Under the pieces are notes generated by a model. The model saw only the letters and a list, made by a program, of their open reading frames with translations, made no database searches and had not been told where the DNA came from. A DNA stretch of 64,000 nucleotides from Cristatella mucedo (Eukaryota; Bryozoa; Phylactolaemata; Cristatellidae): contig WPIO01000006.1 in the NCBI GenBank assembly GCA_009760855.2, positions 246,001 to 310,000 on the forward strand, written 5' to 3'. Both the position numbers and the translations under genes were made by a program. Shown here one piece after another: positions 22,740 through 52,557 of the stretch. How positions within the stretch are numbered: position 1 is the stretch's first letter; each line of letters starts with the position of its first letter.

Positions 22740-22935
22740 CTAATCCGTAACATCTCGTGTATACTTTATTATCAGCTGCAAAGTCAGTTTCATTATCATC
22801 CTTATCACAGTAAGGAATCTTACACTTGTAACGTCTTATGATTAAAGGTTGACAACTGATGCAAATTAATTATGGTTTTCTAGCGTTAATTAACTTGTAA
22901 ATGTCAGAAAACGTAAACTCTAGTCTTCAAAAATT
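22740..22935 (-). pseudogene. Cysteine-rich fragment, unknown, within the fossil
   Basis: On the minus strand a frame reads CISCQPLIIRRYKCKIPYCD and later YTRCYGLVYKTYSQTPQILY before a stop. The CxxC and CxxxxC spacing hints at a zinc-binding module. It has no clear start and could be noncoding. Confidence 0.25.
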
Positions 22936-22959
22936 GTAAATCAAAGCCATACATTAAAT

Positions 22960-23830
22960 GAAGGAATTTCTTTCAAACCACTAAATGAAAGAGACATGGA
23001 GAATATGATCAGAATGCTGCTATCAGCCAAGTATCCAAGAGCAGACCTGGAAAGATTCCGAGCGGTTTCTTCAAAGTTACTATACCCAATGACCAGCATC
23101 AAGCTAATATAGTCTACCTACCTAATGATAAAGGATATAAGCATGCATTATGCGTTATATATGTTGCTAGTAGTTATAAATGTTGCTAGAGCCTTAAAGA
23201 CAAAGATGTGAGTAGAGCCACACAAAAGCATCTATTCGAAAACTAAACTAAAGTGGCCGAGAGTAATGACTGTTGATCCTGGATAGGAGTTTAAAGAAGA
23301 ATTCAATAAAGAAATGGAGAAACATAATGTAATGATTAGAGAAGCGGTGACCAAGAAGAAGATAGCGATGGTTGAGAAGATTAGTAGAACCGTTGCGGAA
23401 AGATTATTCATGTCAGTATAAAAACAGGTCGGAAGAAGGCAATGGTGATAGAAATTGAGTGGATAAAGAACTTTCCAAAAGTAATAAAATACTTGAACTA
23501 TAGCGGAATGAGGCTGATTGGTAAAAACACCAGTGGAAGCGATGACAATTAAAAGGTAAACATACGGAACCCAGAATATAGTGGTGAGAAAGCTCAAGAA
23601 TTGGAAACTAGCATTACATACTTGTTAGAAGATGGAGAGGGAGAAAGTGAAGAAAGAAGGCGAGCTACGGATCCGAATAATTTGTTGACAGTTCATCGAG
23701 TAGTAAGGATCATATTTATGCGCGATCAAAAAGTTAGATATTGGGTAGATACGGTTAAGAAAAGCTGTGCAAGTGAAGAGTTAAACGTGTTCAACCATCT
23801 TTAGTCGAGTGGACTTAATTCCATCACTGA
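22960..23830 (+). pseudogene. Degraded DDE integrase (Polinton/F54H12.3-type)
   Basis: Readable in alternating frames: an N-terminal patch LLSAKYPRADLERFR, a core strand with HALCVIYVASS, MTVDPG, HNVMIREAV and VEKISRTVAERLF, then RLIGKNTSGS, and a C-terminal stretch (open frame 23601-23804) with RRRATDPNNLLTVHRVV and VRYWVDTVKKSCASEELNV. The order and motifs match retroviral-type integrases of Polinton/Maverick elements, often annotated F54H12.3-like. The position of the first catalytic Asp is a Tyr codon (23160-23162). The second Asp is at 23275-23277 and the Glu at 23374-23376, 33 residues later. An in-frame stop follows the second Asp, and there are at least three frameshifts. Not functional. 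Confidence 0.65.
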
Positions 23831-24009
23831 TTATTTCCTGCAACTCATCTTGAGTAACCTCTTTGTCTGATAATGCAATGATCACCTTTTCTAATAACTT
23901 GTAGTTGATAGTAGCTTTGTATTTGTCGACTTACTTAGGATTACTCGGCGCGCCAAGCACAGGGATCCTACAACCGCGCATATGTTAGGAATCATAGCTA
24001 GCTTTTTTA

Positions 24010-24185
24010 ATGGATTTGCATGCTGACCGTGTGCATGTCGTCTCTAACCATATTATGCTTGTTGTCATTGAGCATGCTACCGCTAACCATTCGATCTAGC
24101 TTCCTTTGCAGCAAATGTAAAATTCCTAGAAAGAGATTGAGTTCTCTGAGGGTGCTATATCAAGTGTATTTTTATTATTGCTATT
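24010..24185 (+). mobile_element. L2/CR1-type LINE 3' end
   Basis: Family A tail only (GAGATTGAGTTCTCTGAGGG, then TATCAAGTG and ATTATTG). Confidence 0.75.
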
Positions 24186-24204
24186 AATGGTTGTGTTTTT
24201 TGTA

Positions 24205-26330
24205 AGTCCGTCAGGCTGTTACTCCACAAAGACTATGTGGGTTATACGCACGAGAGTTTTGTATAGCGCACTCACAACCTACGGGGCTTTCGGTACGCAT
24301 TCTGGAGCCAACAGACTTCATCTCACGCATCGAAGAGAAAGTGGGAAGCATTGCAGAGTCAGGGGAGCAGTTGAACATGTGGGTAGCATGGAAGCGATTG
24401 CTCCGGACCGCTGGAAAGGATGAGCCATAGTCGGCAGCAGGAGAGTAGTTGTCGTTGCGTAATAATTTTGGAAATGATTTCTACAGTCTAGGACCTGCAG
24501 AGCAAAAGCTTCTGTCCCCAACGGTCTGTAAGCGAAGGAATGGACCAGCTAATTTGTTATCAATTTAGGACCTAAGGGCACGAAGAGACTCAAACTGGTG
24601 CAGTAGTTCAGCTAGGTATGGAGAGCCAAGCCGTGGCGGGCCTTGTGGGTCAGCGGAAGAACTTTGTATCCGTTGATCAACTGGCAACCATACAAGCTCT
24701 TTCAAAAAAGGAGGCACATGGTCAAGCCTCTGGAATTTTTAAAGTAGCCTTGCAGTCATCACCACTGCAGTGGCCAAGTAGCTTTTATGGTAACTCAGCC
24801 AAACGGGAATTAAAAAAATCTAGCCGAGACAGAACTAAGGAGCTAGTTAAATTCTTTGCAAGACACCTCGGAAGAAAGTTCCTAATCTTAGATTGGAATT
24901 GGACATGATGGCTAGCTGTCGAAGCAGTCCTTTTACTAAAGCTTTCAAAATTTAGGCAGCTCTCGAAGATAGCACCTAAATTCCGAGCAAGCGGTGATGG
25001 TCGCACAACAGCATCACCCATTGGAAGAGCAAAGCCTTCTAGTCCAGCCACACGCTTTGGGTGTCCTAAAAGCAGCAGTTCCGTTTTAATCGTCATTTAG
25101 TTTAAGGAAATTTTCAGGCATACATGATCAAATGTCTGCAAGTCAAGCATTCAGTTCATTAGTCGCTGCAGCAGATTCCGACAGTTTAAATGACAAATAC
25201 AGTGGAGCGTCGTCAGCATAAAAGTAATAAACTATTGTATTGGCCTGAATCATTTTCCTCGGAGGTTGATTATAAATAGAGAAGAGCAAATGACTGAGGA
25301 CGGACCCTAGAGGGACCCGGCAGGGGACTGGTGGTTGAGACCTGACTCCTACACGATACATTTGCAATCGTACGAAGAGCTCGTGAGTCTAATAATGTCT
25401 GAGCTGCTTCGGTGAGACTACCCGCATGGAAATCTCTGAACCAAAAAGAAACCGCATTTCATGCCTCGCTAGCATCGGCACAGGATATACGCTATCGTAG
25501 AGGTCTATTGCCAGTGATGCTGACTCTCAAAGAGAGAAGACGAGTAGATTCGACCGTTCCCTATACAGATGTCATTAGTGAATCGAAAAGTATTTTCCGC
25601 CATCGCGAGAGGCTAGTAAGAGAACTTTCCTTTGAGTCACAATCAGCAACTGATATAACGGAGGTGGAACCGGTCTTATTTCCTAGAGTGAGTCATACAG
25701 AGAGCTACCTAATCATTGCCATGACATCAATTGTGTTTGACGTGGCATCTGCATTCCTCGAGGATGGCCTGACAGCTATCGTTTCTGATGAATCGTGCTG
25801 TAGCCAATGCCGATCTATTGTAAATGTGCGGCTCAAAAGGCAGTTGGATCGTACCTTACGTTGCACCTAACGGTTATACATCAAAGCCGTTTGCGTGTAA
25901 TTATTTCGTGACTGTGGCATGGGGTCACATTAGTTTTCGTGGGATTCTCTAAATTTTGTAATTTCAACATAGATCGGCTAGAGAAGCAACAGGTCGTCGC
26001 ACAAGTGAATATTCTGGCACAGCGAGGAGAGCAGTGTCAGTGAAACGGTGGCGTGAATCCGGACCAACATTTTTTTCTGACCATTCTTGTAAATGTTTAT
26101 GTAAATGTAAATGATTGCACAAGCTGCTTAGCGACAATCTTACCCAGAATCGTGGACAAAATAAAAGAATGGAGAATGGGTGATAGTTTTCTAGAAAAGC
26201 GGAATACAATCTAGGCTTTTCGGTATTGGTCGAACAATGGCCGATTTGAACCTCACCAATAGCACACCAACTGCTGACTGGCGAGCTCTTGGTTCTATTA
26301 CCCTGGTGACAAACTTGGAAAGTCGATCGC
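24205..26330 (-). mobile_element. LINE B, longest copy, decayed reverse transcriptase
   Basis: Minus strand from 5' to 3': a decayed fingers/palm region near 26300-25960, the YADD box at 25143-25367 (YYFYADDAPLYLSFKLSE), a thumb region 24785-25096 (LLLGHPKRVAGLEGFALPMG) and the 3' end at 24205-24660. It belongs to the CR1/L2 superfamily but is distinct from family A. Full of stops. Confidence 0.75.
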
Positions 26331-26769
26331 CAGAGTATTGGTCATAGAATAGTTAACGCGTCATCGTGTGGGTGAATGATTTAGATAAACTCCAAGCATC
26401 GGGCTTCCAGATGAGAAATCGCAGAGAGCCCGGCAGAACTCCGTCATTCGAAACTACAAAGCAGTGTATACATATGCTGACGATAGTTTGTCTTATATTT
26501 CCGGAAATCTCATTTCTGCCATTTTGCTTCGAGTGAAATGGCTTTTAGAATAGGCTACACGTTTTCTGGTTGAAATCACACTTATCGCTGACTTTAGAAT
26601 TTTTAGTTAAAAACTGAGTCACATAAATTGGTTCAGAATCTGGTATATGCTTCTTTCAGTTGGCTGTGCGTCAACGCGCGTCTGTAAATGCCTAAATAGC
26701 ACCGCTACCATGCAGACTGGAAATACTGTTAAAGGTACACGATTCTATAAATCCAATATGCATAGGTGG

Positions 26770-27255
26770 TATCAATGTAATGTAATGTATGTAATGTATC
26801 TCCGTCTGTAACTCCGCAAAGTCATAAAGACCATGTGGGTGTTACGCAGGAGAGTTTTGTATAGCGCACTCACAGCCTAAGCGGCTTTCGGTACGCATTC
26901 GGTAGCCAGCAGACTTCGTCTCACGCAACAAAGAGAAAGTGGGAAGCATAGCAGAGTCAGGAGAGCAGTTGAGGTAGTGAGTAGCATAGAAGTAGCAGCT
27001 CAGGACCGCTGAAAAGGATGTGCCATAGTCGGCAGTAGGAGAGTAGTTGTCGTTGCGTAAGAATTGTGGAAGCGAGTTCCACAGTCTAGGACCTGCAGAG
27101 CTAAAGCTTCTGTCGCCAACTGTCTTTAAGCGGAGGAATGGGACAGCTAATTTATTGTCCACACAGGACCTGAGGGCACGAACAGGCTGAAACTGGTGCA
27201 GCAGTTCAGCTAGGTACGAAGGAGCCAAGCCGTGGCGGGCCTTGTGGAACCTGAT
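26770..27255 (-). mobile_element. LINE B 3' end with open C-terminal frame
   Basis: The frame 26842-27228 is open for 128 codons, with APSYLAELLHQFQPVRALRS and SFSSAGPRLWNSLPQFLR. It ends in the conserved untranslated segment and GTAATGTAATGTA repeats. Among the best preserved LINE B ends here, so probably among the youngest. Confidence 0.88.
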
Positions 27256-27389
27256 TGTGCAGGTAATTCTTATACAACGATAGAGCTTAACAATTATGAT
27301 GCTGACATAACGAAGTAGTCAAGACACTTACTCGTCTTAGTGACGGTGAATTAGGGCTTCTAATGTCTAGTCTCATTCGTATATATAAT

Positions 27390-27532
27390 TCATTTCTATA
27401 GCGCTTTAAGTGAAATTAATCTCGATTCAGGAGCTTCACATATGCCACGGGGCTCGAGCCCGCGACCTCAGCCCGACCTTGATTGGGGCGAGCACCTTAA
27501 GCAGTGGGCCAAACCAGCACGGCATGCCTCGT
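27390..27532 (-). mobile_element. S2 tRNA-derived SINE
   Basis: Antisense copy: GGGGCTCGAGCCCGCGACC and the tail antisense ATTTCTATAGCGCTTTAAG. Confidence 0.72.
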
Positions 27533-28009
27533 GCGTTCACGGCAGAAGCTGACAGTGTGAATGCTTGAGCCACGCTGGCAATCCACAGGACTTGGGTTTC
27601 TATCCCCGATACTGACAATGAGGATGGCATTATGACCGAGGATGAGACAAGTGAAACGCAATCCCGATCTGCCGAGGGCACCACACCTCGACTCTAGCTA
27701 CAGATTTACCAGGCTTACCATTTGCTCGACGCGTCAGGGGAGAGGTTGACAAGCTTAAGCATACCGTCGGCATGCAGATTAGTCGGCCCTTGTCAGCCTG
27801 GAGATACGTGCCAGGCGGCAGAGTGGAGGCCACACCTTGACGGTACCAGTGGGAGCAAATCGCCACAAGGATGAAGGGGCCAGGGAGCGCCGAGTGACAG
27901 CCCCTACCATCCCCCTATGCTCCGAGCATCCGAGCTCGCTTAAATAATAAGGATGCCGAAGCCAAGCTGGTCCGTGCATTGGCGAATCCCATCTAGACTT
28001 CTGCAACTT

Positions 28010-28230
28010 CTGCTACTTACTTCACTGGCATACCTACATGCTACTCACTTTATCGGTTGCCCCCGTGACTCAGCTATGCTTCTCACTTTCTCTTCGCTGC
28101 ATGAGACAAAGTCTGTTGGCTACCGTATTTGCACCGAAAGCCTCTTAGGCTTTGAGTGCGCTCTAGAAAACTGTTTTGGGTAACACCCACCTAGTCCTTG
28201 GGCAGTTACAGATAGAGATGCGCGCAAACA
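28010..28230 (+). mobile_element. LINE B 3' end scrap
   Basis: Sense copy with ETKSVGYRICTES and GTAACACCCACCTAGTC, then a remnant of GTTACAGATAGAGAT. Confidence 0.7.
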
Positions 28231-28247
28231 CTCACACATTCATTCAT

Positions 28248-28551
28248 TGACACACACACACACACACACCCCCTGACACACACACATCATCAGACACGCA
28301 GGCGCATGTGTGCGCATGCACGCACAGACACCACACACAGGCGCACACATTCATATATGTGTGTGTATATATACACATAAACACACACATCTATGTCTAC
28401 TGATTAAAGCAAGAAAGTCCGTCACCCCAAAAGATAAGTAGCAGGAAAGATGGCACACTTCCGTCAAGCAGCAAGATGGCGCAGCGCTGCCTTATGGGAC
28501 AGAACTACCATGACTCAGTAAAGCGAGTCCAGGCAGTGAGCTGATCGTGTG

Positions 28552-28592
<41 letters not shown>

Positions 28593-28620
28593 CTGTGTGT
28601 GTGTGTGAGTGCGTGTACAG
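28248..28620. repeat. CA/GT microsatellite cluster
   Basis: Imperfect CA runs at 28248-28390 and a GT run at 28563-28607 preceded by TA repeats. Confidence 0.9.
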
Positions 28621-28629
28621 TTATGCATT

Positions 28630-29110
28630 ACAGGTCTTCCGGTTGGAGCAAAACTCGACAGCTGGGTTGTCTCTCGTGAACATCGAAAGTGCCAGATTAC
28701 ACCACTTCTCACCGATATGCAGGGGGTCTGCATCAGGCTGCATTTAGCCTTCAACGTTCTGCCACTTGCTTAGAGGTCCCTTAATTCTTTTGCTCTGGCC
28801 TAACTATCCAAAATACTTTCAAATAAGGCGATGTATAGCACCACATACTCTTCCGACTCACGTCGTGTAGCTGTGCGTCTGGAAAACCTCAAATCCTTTT
28901 GAAACCATGCCTTTGGTTCCTATATGAAACTTGCCACTGACTGACATCACAATAACCCTTGACTTGACAGTTAAAGTACCTATTTTTCACAGCATATGCT
29001 TATCCATGCTGACACTGTGTATGCTATCACAAACCAATCGTCATGGTTCCTGTCCAGCACGTGCAATGTGCCGAGAATGAGATCTAGTCTTCGTAGCATG
29101 CATGGCAAAT
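28630..29110 (+). mobile_element. L2/CR1-type LINE fragment, strongly decayed
   Basis: Segments similar to the C-terminal region of family A (ACACCACTTCTCACCGATATGCA, GCCTAACTATCC) without a clean tail. Confidence 0.5.
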
Positions 29111-29353
29111 GTCTAAATCTTATTAATTTCTAGTTGTAGTAGTAGTGGTAGGCCTCCCGTGATTGTCAGTCCTCGAAAAATGTCAAGGTTTAGCCTCATG
29201 TAGGTATAGTCATGGGCATATACAGCTGATGCTAACCTAGCCATAGAGGGATAACGTTCTTCGAGCATGTGACTGGGAATTAAATCAGCCACCGAAGTCT
29301 CTCTTTCTACGCCTCGCTGGTTTTTCTTTGCTGTCTGTCTCTCTTGCTCTGAC

Positions 29354-29354
<1 letters not shown>

Positions 29355-29444
<90 letters not shown>

Positions 29445-29860
29445 CTAACACACACACACACAAACACACACAAACAAACACACACGCACACACACAAATA
29501 CACACCTCTCTCTCACACACACATCTCTCCAGTTCATCCTTGCTCTTCCTTGTCTCTCTCTCTCTCTGTGTCTCTCCCTGTCTGTCTGTCTCCGTCTCTC
29601 TCTCTCTCTCTCTCTGTGTCTCTCTATATCTCTCTGTGTCTCCCTGTCTGTCTCTGTCTCTCTCCCTCTCTCTCTGTGTCTGTCTATCTCCGTGTCTCTC
29701 TCTCTCTCTCTCTCACTCTCTCTCTCTCCGTCTGTCTGTCTGTCTGTCTCTCTCACTCTCTTCTCTCCCTCTCTCTCCCCCTCTTTTCCCCTGATCTCAT
29801 TCAAGCTTTGTTGCTCTCTCCCTCTCTCTGTCTGTCTGTCTCTACTCGCCAGCATTCACC
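29355..29860. repeat. (CA)n followed by (CT)n/(CTGT)n
   Basis: CA repeat 29355-29440, continuing imperfectly to 29522, then a pyrimidine tract of CT and CTGT units to about 29860. Confidence 0.95.
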
Positions 29861-30959
29861 CACTAGCTCTCTCAGGCTCTATCGGCCGATTTGAGTCGGG
29901 CAAAAAGAGAATTATGTGAGACTTAAAAGCAAGCTGAATGCTGCACCGCTGCACGACTGAAGGCTAAAGGCTGCATGACGACAGGCCCTGCATCCTACAA
30001 AGCATGTTCGACGAGATGCTACATGGACAGCTTTCGAAGAGGACACACTTCAGCTGGCCGCATTCGGGCCGCACGTGTCGTCTGCTTCGAGCTCAGCGCT
30101 TCTGGCAGCTTGCAGGACCCACATGACAAGATGATTCGAATGGCAGCGCTGTGGCAGCTGCACGAAGCTGCTGAGGTAACATAGCAGGAGTAAAAAATGT
30201 GTGGACAGCCATCCTATTCCTTTAGCGTGAGCTCACGCTGCTTCGGGAAGCAATCACAGTAAGCCACAAAACTAGCTGTTCGTTATTTCGCGAGTTGTCG
30301 CAATATCATGTCGCCGGTGGACCTCGGCCACTGCCGGGAACATTTCTAAGCGAGTCGGGTTTCGAAGCATCAGCTGCAGAGGTTCGCCTGCTGGGGGAAA
30401 TTCGCTGCTCCTCATGTCACAGTTGTAGGCATTTCCGTCTGCAGCTTCGAAAGCTGCCAAAGGCCAAGCCCTTGGCACGCTGGGGAGAGTTCTCTCTGCT
30501 GCCCATTCGGTAATCATCGGCCTTGGTCTGACGAAGCCGGAAAGAGTGAGGGGTGTAGCCGATTTAAAGCGCCTCTGTGGCTATACGAATAGCAGCAGCG
30601 TGGGCATTCACCGTGACCAGGTGGGCGATGCTGTGCCAGAGTCTGCAGCTGAAGAGAAGACAGCATCGTCACACGAGAATCGCTTAAGTGAGTTAAATTG
30701 AAATGAATCCCACCAACAACTGGCTCTCAGACAGTCTTTAGCAGTTTTCCTTTTTTTAGAGGGATAGCTTATAGTCTGCCGCCGGTAGCACTGTTGCCTG
30801 GTAATGCCAACTTGCTCACGAATCGTGCTTACGTAGCACGAAAGCTTGATCAACTTTCTGGGAATTTATAGAATTTGAAAACACTTTCTTAAATTGAAAG
30901 CTCTTCCTCTTTTTGGCGCGCCCATCGTTTGCTTAGAATAAAGAGCACAAATGCAAATA
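29861..30959. other. Unassigned sequence
   Basis: Moderately GC-rich, with short open frames on both strands and no recognised protein or repeat. Confidence 0.45.
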
Positions 30960-31115
30960 AAGTTCATTTGCATAGTGCCCTAAGAGAACTTAATCTCTAT
31001 ACAGGTGCTTCACACATGCCACAGGGCAAGAACCCATGATCACGGTCATCAAATGTATTCACCCTGACCTGGGTCGTTAAAGGTGAACACCGTCACTACT
31101 GGGCTTAACCAGGTT
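30960..31115 (-). mobile_element. S2 tRNA-derived SINE
   Basis: Antisense copy: CATAGTGCCCTAAGAGAACT and AATCTCTATACAGGTGCTTC, with a decayed tRNA-like head. Confidence 0.65.
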
Positions 31116-31798
31116 GGCAAACAAGCAAGTTCTCACTCCCCCAACTGGCCTCCTCGTTCCAGCCAACATGCTGGTCCTTCTTGAGTAATCTCTTTGACAT
31201 ATTTTGAAGATCACAGCCCTAATTTGCTTTTGAGTGGACATAAAGCATGAGTTCAACTGTAATCCAGACTATACAATATTGGCTTCAATAGTTCTGTACA
31301 GCTCTCCAGACACTTAAAAGTGCTTATTGCTTAGACATTTGGTTTTTACATTGTTTGACTGGATGTACTCCCGAGTATTTGCAATCATTTTTGGAAAGCA
31401 ATCGTATGAGATCCGGATGCCAAGATTCTGAACTCTTAACGAGGAACTTTGCTGCTTGTTGAACAGAAATCGCTTCTTATTAAGCCGAAAAGTGGTGCTG
31501 AGAACAGCCTTAACGGATAAAGCTAAGATTCTCGAGGGTGATAACCTATTGGTTTTACCCACGATTACACAGAGCAATTAATCGGGTTATAGAGCTGACT
31601 GTACAAGGTTCTAGCAATGTCATAGCCTAACCCGTCGGACAGTGCTTCTGCTCCTCACGAGACCGACTCAAAAGTAGAAAGCTGAGAGGGCACATTAAAG
31701 CAACACGATTTTTTCGTCTCTTTTGAGACGCGCTCTAAAGCTACAGAGAGGGTCGCTACCACTGAAACAGCTCTCTATTCGCCCACTTATAAACGCTA
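31116..31798. other. Unassigned sequence
   Basis: Nothing recognised on either strand. Confidence 0.45.
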
Positions 31799-31824
31799 GC
31801 CCCCCCCCACCCCCCCCCCCCCCC
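31799..31824. repeat. Poly-C tract
   Basis: About 25 C bases with a single A interruption. Confidence 0.9.
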
Positions 31825-32070
31825 GAGAAAAATTGTGGCCCGTCCCACGGACCGGCCCGAAGTTACATGCCGAACGCTTACCACTGACAGAACGAACTGG
31901 CCTCTTTACAAAAAAAAGACTAGCCTTCATTTGGAGAGCCTAAAGCTGTGCACCGGCTCCCATCTAAAAAGGGATGGTCTGCAGCATCCGGCTGCCATCT
32001 CAACAACAAATGCAAAATGCCAGCCCTCTGCAGCTTCTCGGCCAGAGCCTGAAGCTCTCTGCCTAGACTG

Positions 32071-32264
32071 CAGTCGTTCTCAACCTTCCTAATGCCGCGA
32101 CCCTTTTGATGCAGTTCCTCATGTGGTGGCGACCCTGAACCGTATAATTATTATGTGCAAAATGTGGAAATGCATGTCTTCCGATGGTCTTAGGCGACCC
32201 CTATTAAAGGGTAGCGTTCGACCGCCAAAGGGGTCGAACGCGACCGACAGGTTGAGAACCGCTG
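32071..32264. mobile_element. SPIN-like hAT miniature transposon
   Basis: 194 bp with terminal inverted repeats CAGTCGTTCTCAACC and, read inward from the other end, CAGCGGTTCTCAACC. Internal segments AATGCCGCGACCCTTTTGAT, TCCGATGGTCTTAGGCGACC and CCAAAGGGGTCGAAC are those of the SPIN family of hAT MITEs as I know it. The flanking 8-mers are only loosely similar, so the target duplication has decayed. Non-autonomous. Confidence 0.75.
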
Positions 32265-32383
32265 GCCTGGAGGATGTCGCTCCCGTTGGCACATCTCTCT
32301 AAAAAAGTCTCTTTCTGTCTGGTGTGGCGCACTTGTGAACATGCATGAGCGCGAACACACACTCACGCATGTGCGTGCGCACG

Positions 32384-32384
<1 letters not shown>

Positions 32385-32435
<51 letters not shown>
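32385..32435. repeat. (CA)n microsatellite
   Basis: Perfect CA dinucleotide run of about 50 bp. Confidence 0.97.
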
Positions 32436-32439
<4 letters not shown>

Positions 32440-32889
32440 CAGACACGAGTGCACATACATACATACATGTGCATCCACAAAGCTTAGCCAAACCAAATGG
32501 CCAAGTTATGGTGATTGCAAGAAAAAGCACACAGACAGCTGACAAGCGCCGATATTTTATACAAATCAAAGAGAGACCTTAACTTAGCCGGGACTGCCAC
32601 TTGTGGGAGTACAGAGTGGCATGCCAAGATGCAAACCGGTCATCAAATCCTTTCCTGAGGCGGTTTTCCAAGAGCCTGACGGCCTCTCTTACGTAGGCAC
32701 GTGTATGCATGTAACTGTTTTGAGATGTTTTTATGAGTGTCCCACTGGGCTTACCAAATAGTCATCATCAGGATTTCTGCCGCAAGCCCAAATATGCTCG
32801 AACCTGAGAATCAGTAGCTGCAGTAAGCAGTGCAATACTAGGTCGGCACAATCGTACAGATTGATCAATTACGGTTCACGGGTCTGTGC

Positions 32890-33045
32890 CCTGATGAAAG
32901 TTGCTCGCTCTTCACGACACTCAGAGGTCGTGGGTTCAAGTCCTGAAGTGGAGATCCTTAATTGCCCACTGCAAGAGGTAGTGATAGCCTTTAAAGCTCT
33001 TCTGCTGCTATACAAATGATGCTGTTGAATCAGCAAACTCTTTTT
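32890..33045 (+). mobile_element. S1 tRNA-derived SINE
   Basis: Sense copy: GTCGTGGGTTCAAGTCC, then GAGGTAGTGATAGCC, and a 3' end GCTGTTGAATCAGC. Confidence 0.7.
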
Positions 33046-33951
33046 TAAATGAAAACCGATGTCAACACACTAGCCACCTAGAAGCATCTTCCCAGAAGTT
33101 CTCCGCTGGAGCAACCGCATCCTTCTCGGAAAGACCGCTCCTGGCATTGCATCATACGTGCTGAGCCATCTCAACATCAGCAAGCAGCAGCTGCAGCAGC
33201 TAGAAGCAGCCGCAGACCAACCAGCTTCGGCCACTGCTCGCTAGGAGGAGCTGGCATGCTACCATGCATGCTGGGAGGAAGGCGACTATGAGCAAACAGA
33301 GTTACACTGGCTGCTGAAGCCGTCCTGTGACCGCGTGACCTGTGCCTTGCCCTGGCTCTCTCGAACATTCCCAACCACTTCCAGCCCAACGATGCACGAT
33401 GGACAAGGAGTGCTGGGCTTAGCTTCTTCTCCTCCTCCTCCTCCTCCGGCCAGCGGCCAAAAAGCCGTCTGCCAGAACTACGTAGATGCCTGCATTGCAG
33501 AGCGAGCGTTCAGCACTTTGGATGCTCGGCTCCCTCGGACTGACCACTCACCGCCACCACTCTTCTCTTTCTCAACTCTGTCACCTTTGGCTACCCCTTT
33601 GTCTTTGTCTTTCCTAATGACCCTCACCACTCGATTTCTCAGGCTGAACCGGATACACGCGTCCAAGCAGAATCAAGTGGCACACGGCCTGCGCGACGAG
33701 CTCGGATGACACCCGCGATGCCTGCTGCAGGAGCAGCTCGACCGGAACCGCCACTCGGCTGCATCGGCGCCATGTGCGCCGGCGGCAGGAGCTGCCATGC
33801 GCCGGTGGGTGGTGGCGGCAGCGTCACGTCCGTCCCCCTGCGGTTCATTCACGCTGCAGCTCGGTTCACAGCAGGCAGCAAGGCGTGGCAGGGCCATGTT
33901 CGCAACGCTGTCTGCTCGTGCTTTTAATTGCATTTGTTCAAGCATATATGG

Positions 33952-33954
<3 letters not shown>
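33046..33954. other. GC-rich unassigned sequence downstream of ERM
   Basis: GCAGCAGCTGCAG-like and CTC-rich stretches with short frames on both strands. It may include ERM 3' untranslated sequence; no gene is recognised. Confidence 0.4.
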
Positions 33955-34030
<76 letters not shown>

Positions 34031-34074
34031 AGGGAGGGAGGGAAGGAGGGAGGGAGGGAGAGAGAGAGAGAGAG
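33955..34074. repeat. (GA)n with internal (GGGA)n
   Basis: GA run with a GGGA/GGAA block at about 34021-34060. It lies about 500 bp downstream of the ERM stop codon. Confidence 0.95.
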
Positions 34075-34567
34075 AAGAGAAAGAGACCCACGAGACGGCT
34101 GAGTGAGACGGGATATGTCATCGAGCCGAGACTGATGACTGCATGCTCGGGAACGCTTAGCAATGACAACGAGTCAATTTATGACTAAAGGATTTAGCTT
34201 GTCTTGGGTGCCCGCCTCTACCGTCCACTCTAGCACAGTGCAGCCGTGGCTGCCATCTTTCGCCCGCAGCCTTGGCCACGTTGGATTTGCCCGAGTCGCG
34301 GCCGTCCGGCGGCGGTAGTAGCAAGAAGGCGGTGGCGGCTGCCACCTAGGTAGCACCTTGAGCCAACACCACGAATATCGCCATCGCAAGCAGCAGCACA
34401 AGCAGCACGAGCAGCAGCAGCAGCACTGGTGAATTCGTGCGCACAGCCACGGTAATTGCAAGGTCCTCAGAAGGCAGCAGCGACGGCAGACTCGCAGCCG
34501 CGGCTTCTCGCCACAGCCGCCGCTGGCGGCCAGCAAGCGAGAAGCGAGGATGTTGCCGGCGTCTCTT

Positions 34568-52557
<17,990 letters not shown>

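Larger units (their letters stand above)
16185..23830. mobile_element. Fossil virus-like / Polinton-like element (endogenous viral remnant)
   Basis: An AT-rich block, compositionally distinct from its flanks, with broken genes on both strands: two compact small genes and a tail-fibre-like gene on the minus strand, and a second tail-fibre-like gene, a short C-terminal-like frame and a DDE integrase remnant on the plus strand. It is split by later insertions: S1 SINE 17415-17580, S2 SINE 17738-17885, LINE B end 18165-18485, and L2-type pieces at 19275-19685, 19925-20005, 20095-20440, 21188-21450 and 22030-22270. No protein-primed polymerase, packaging ATPase or capsid protein was recognised. 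The integrase resembles those of Polinton/Maverick elements, but the parent family is inferred. It may be two elements rather than one. Confidence 0.6.

Noticed and set aside
25412-25870. 152-codon plus-strand frame as a gene
   Set aside because: It is the antisense of the decayed LINE B reverse transcriptase.
29113-29894. Poly Cys-Val, His-Thr and Ser-Leu frames
   Set aside because: CA and CT dinucleotide repeats translated; no other coding evidence.
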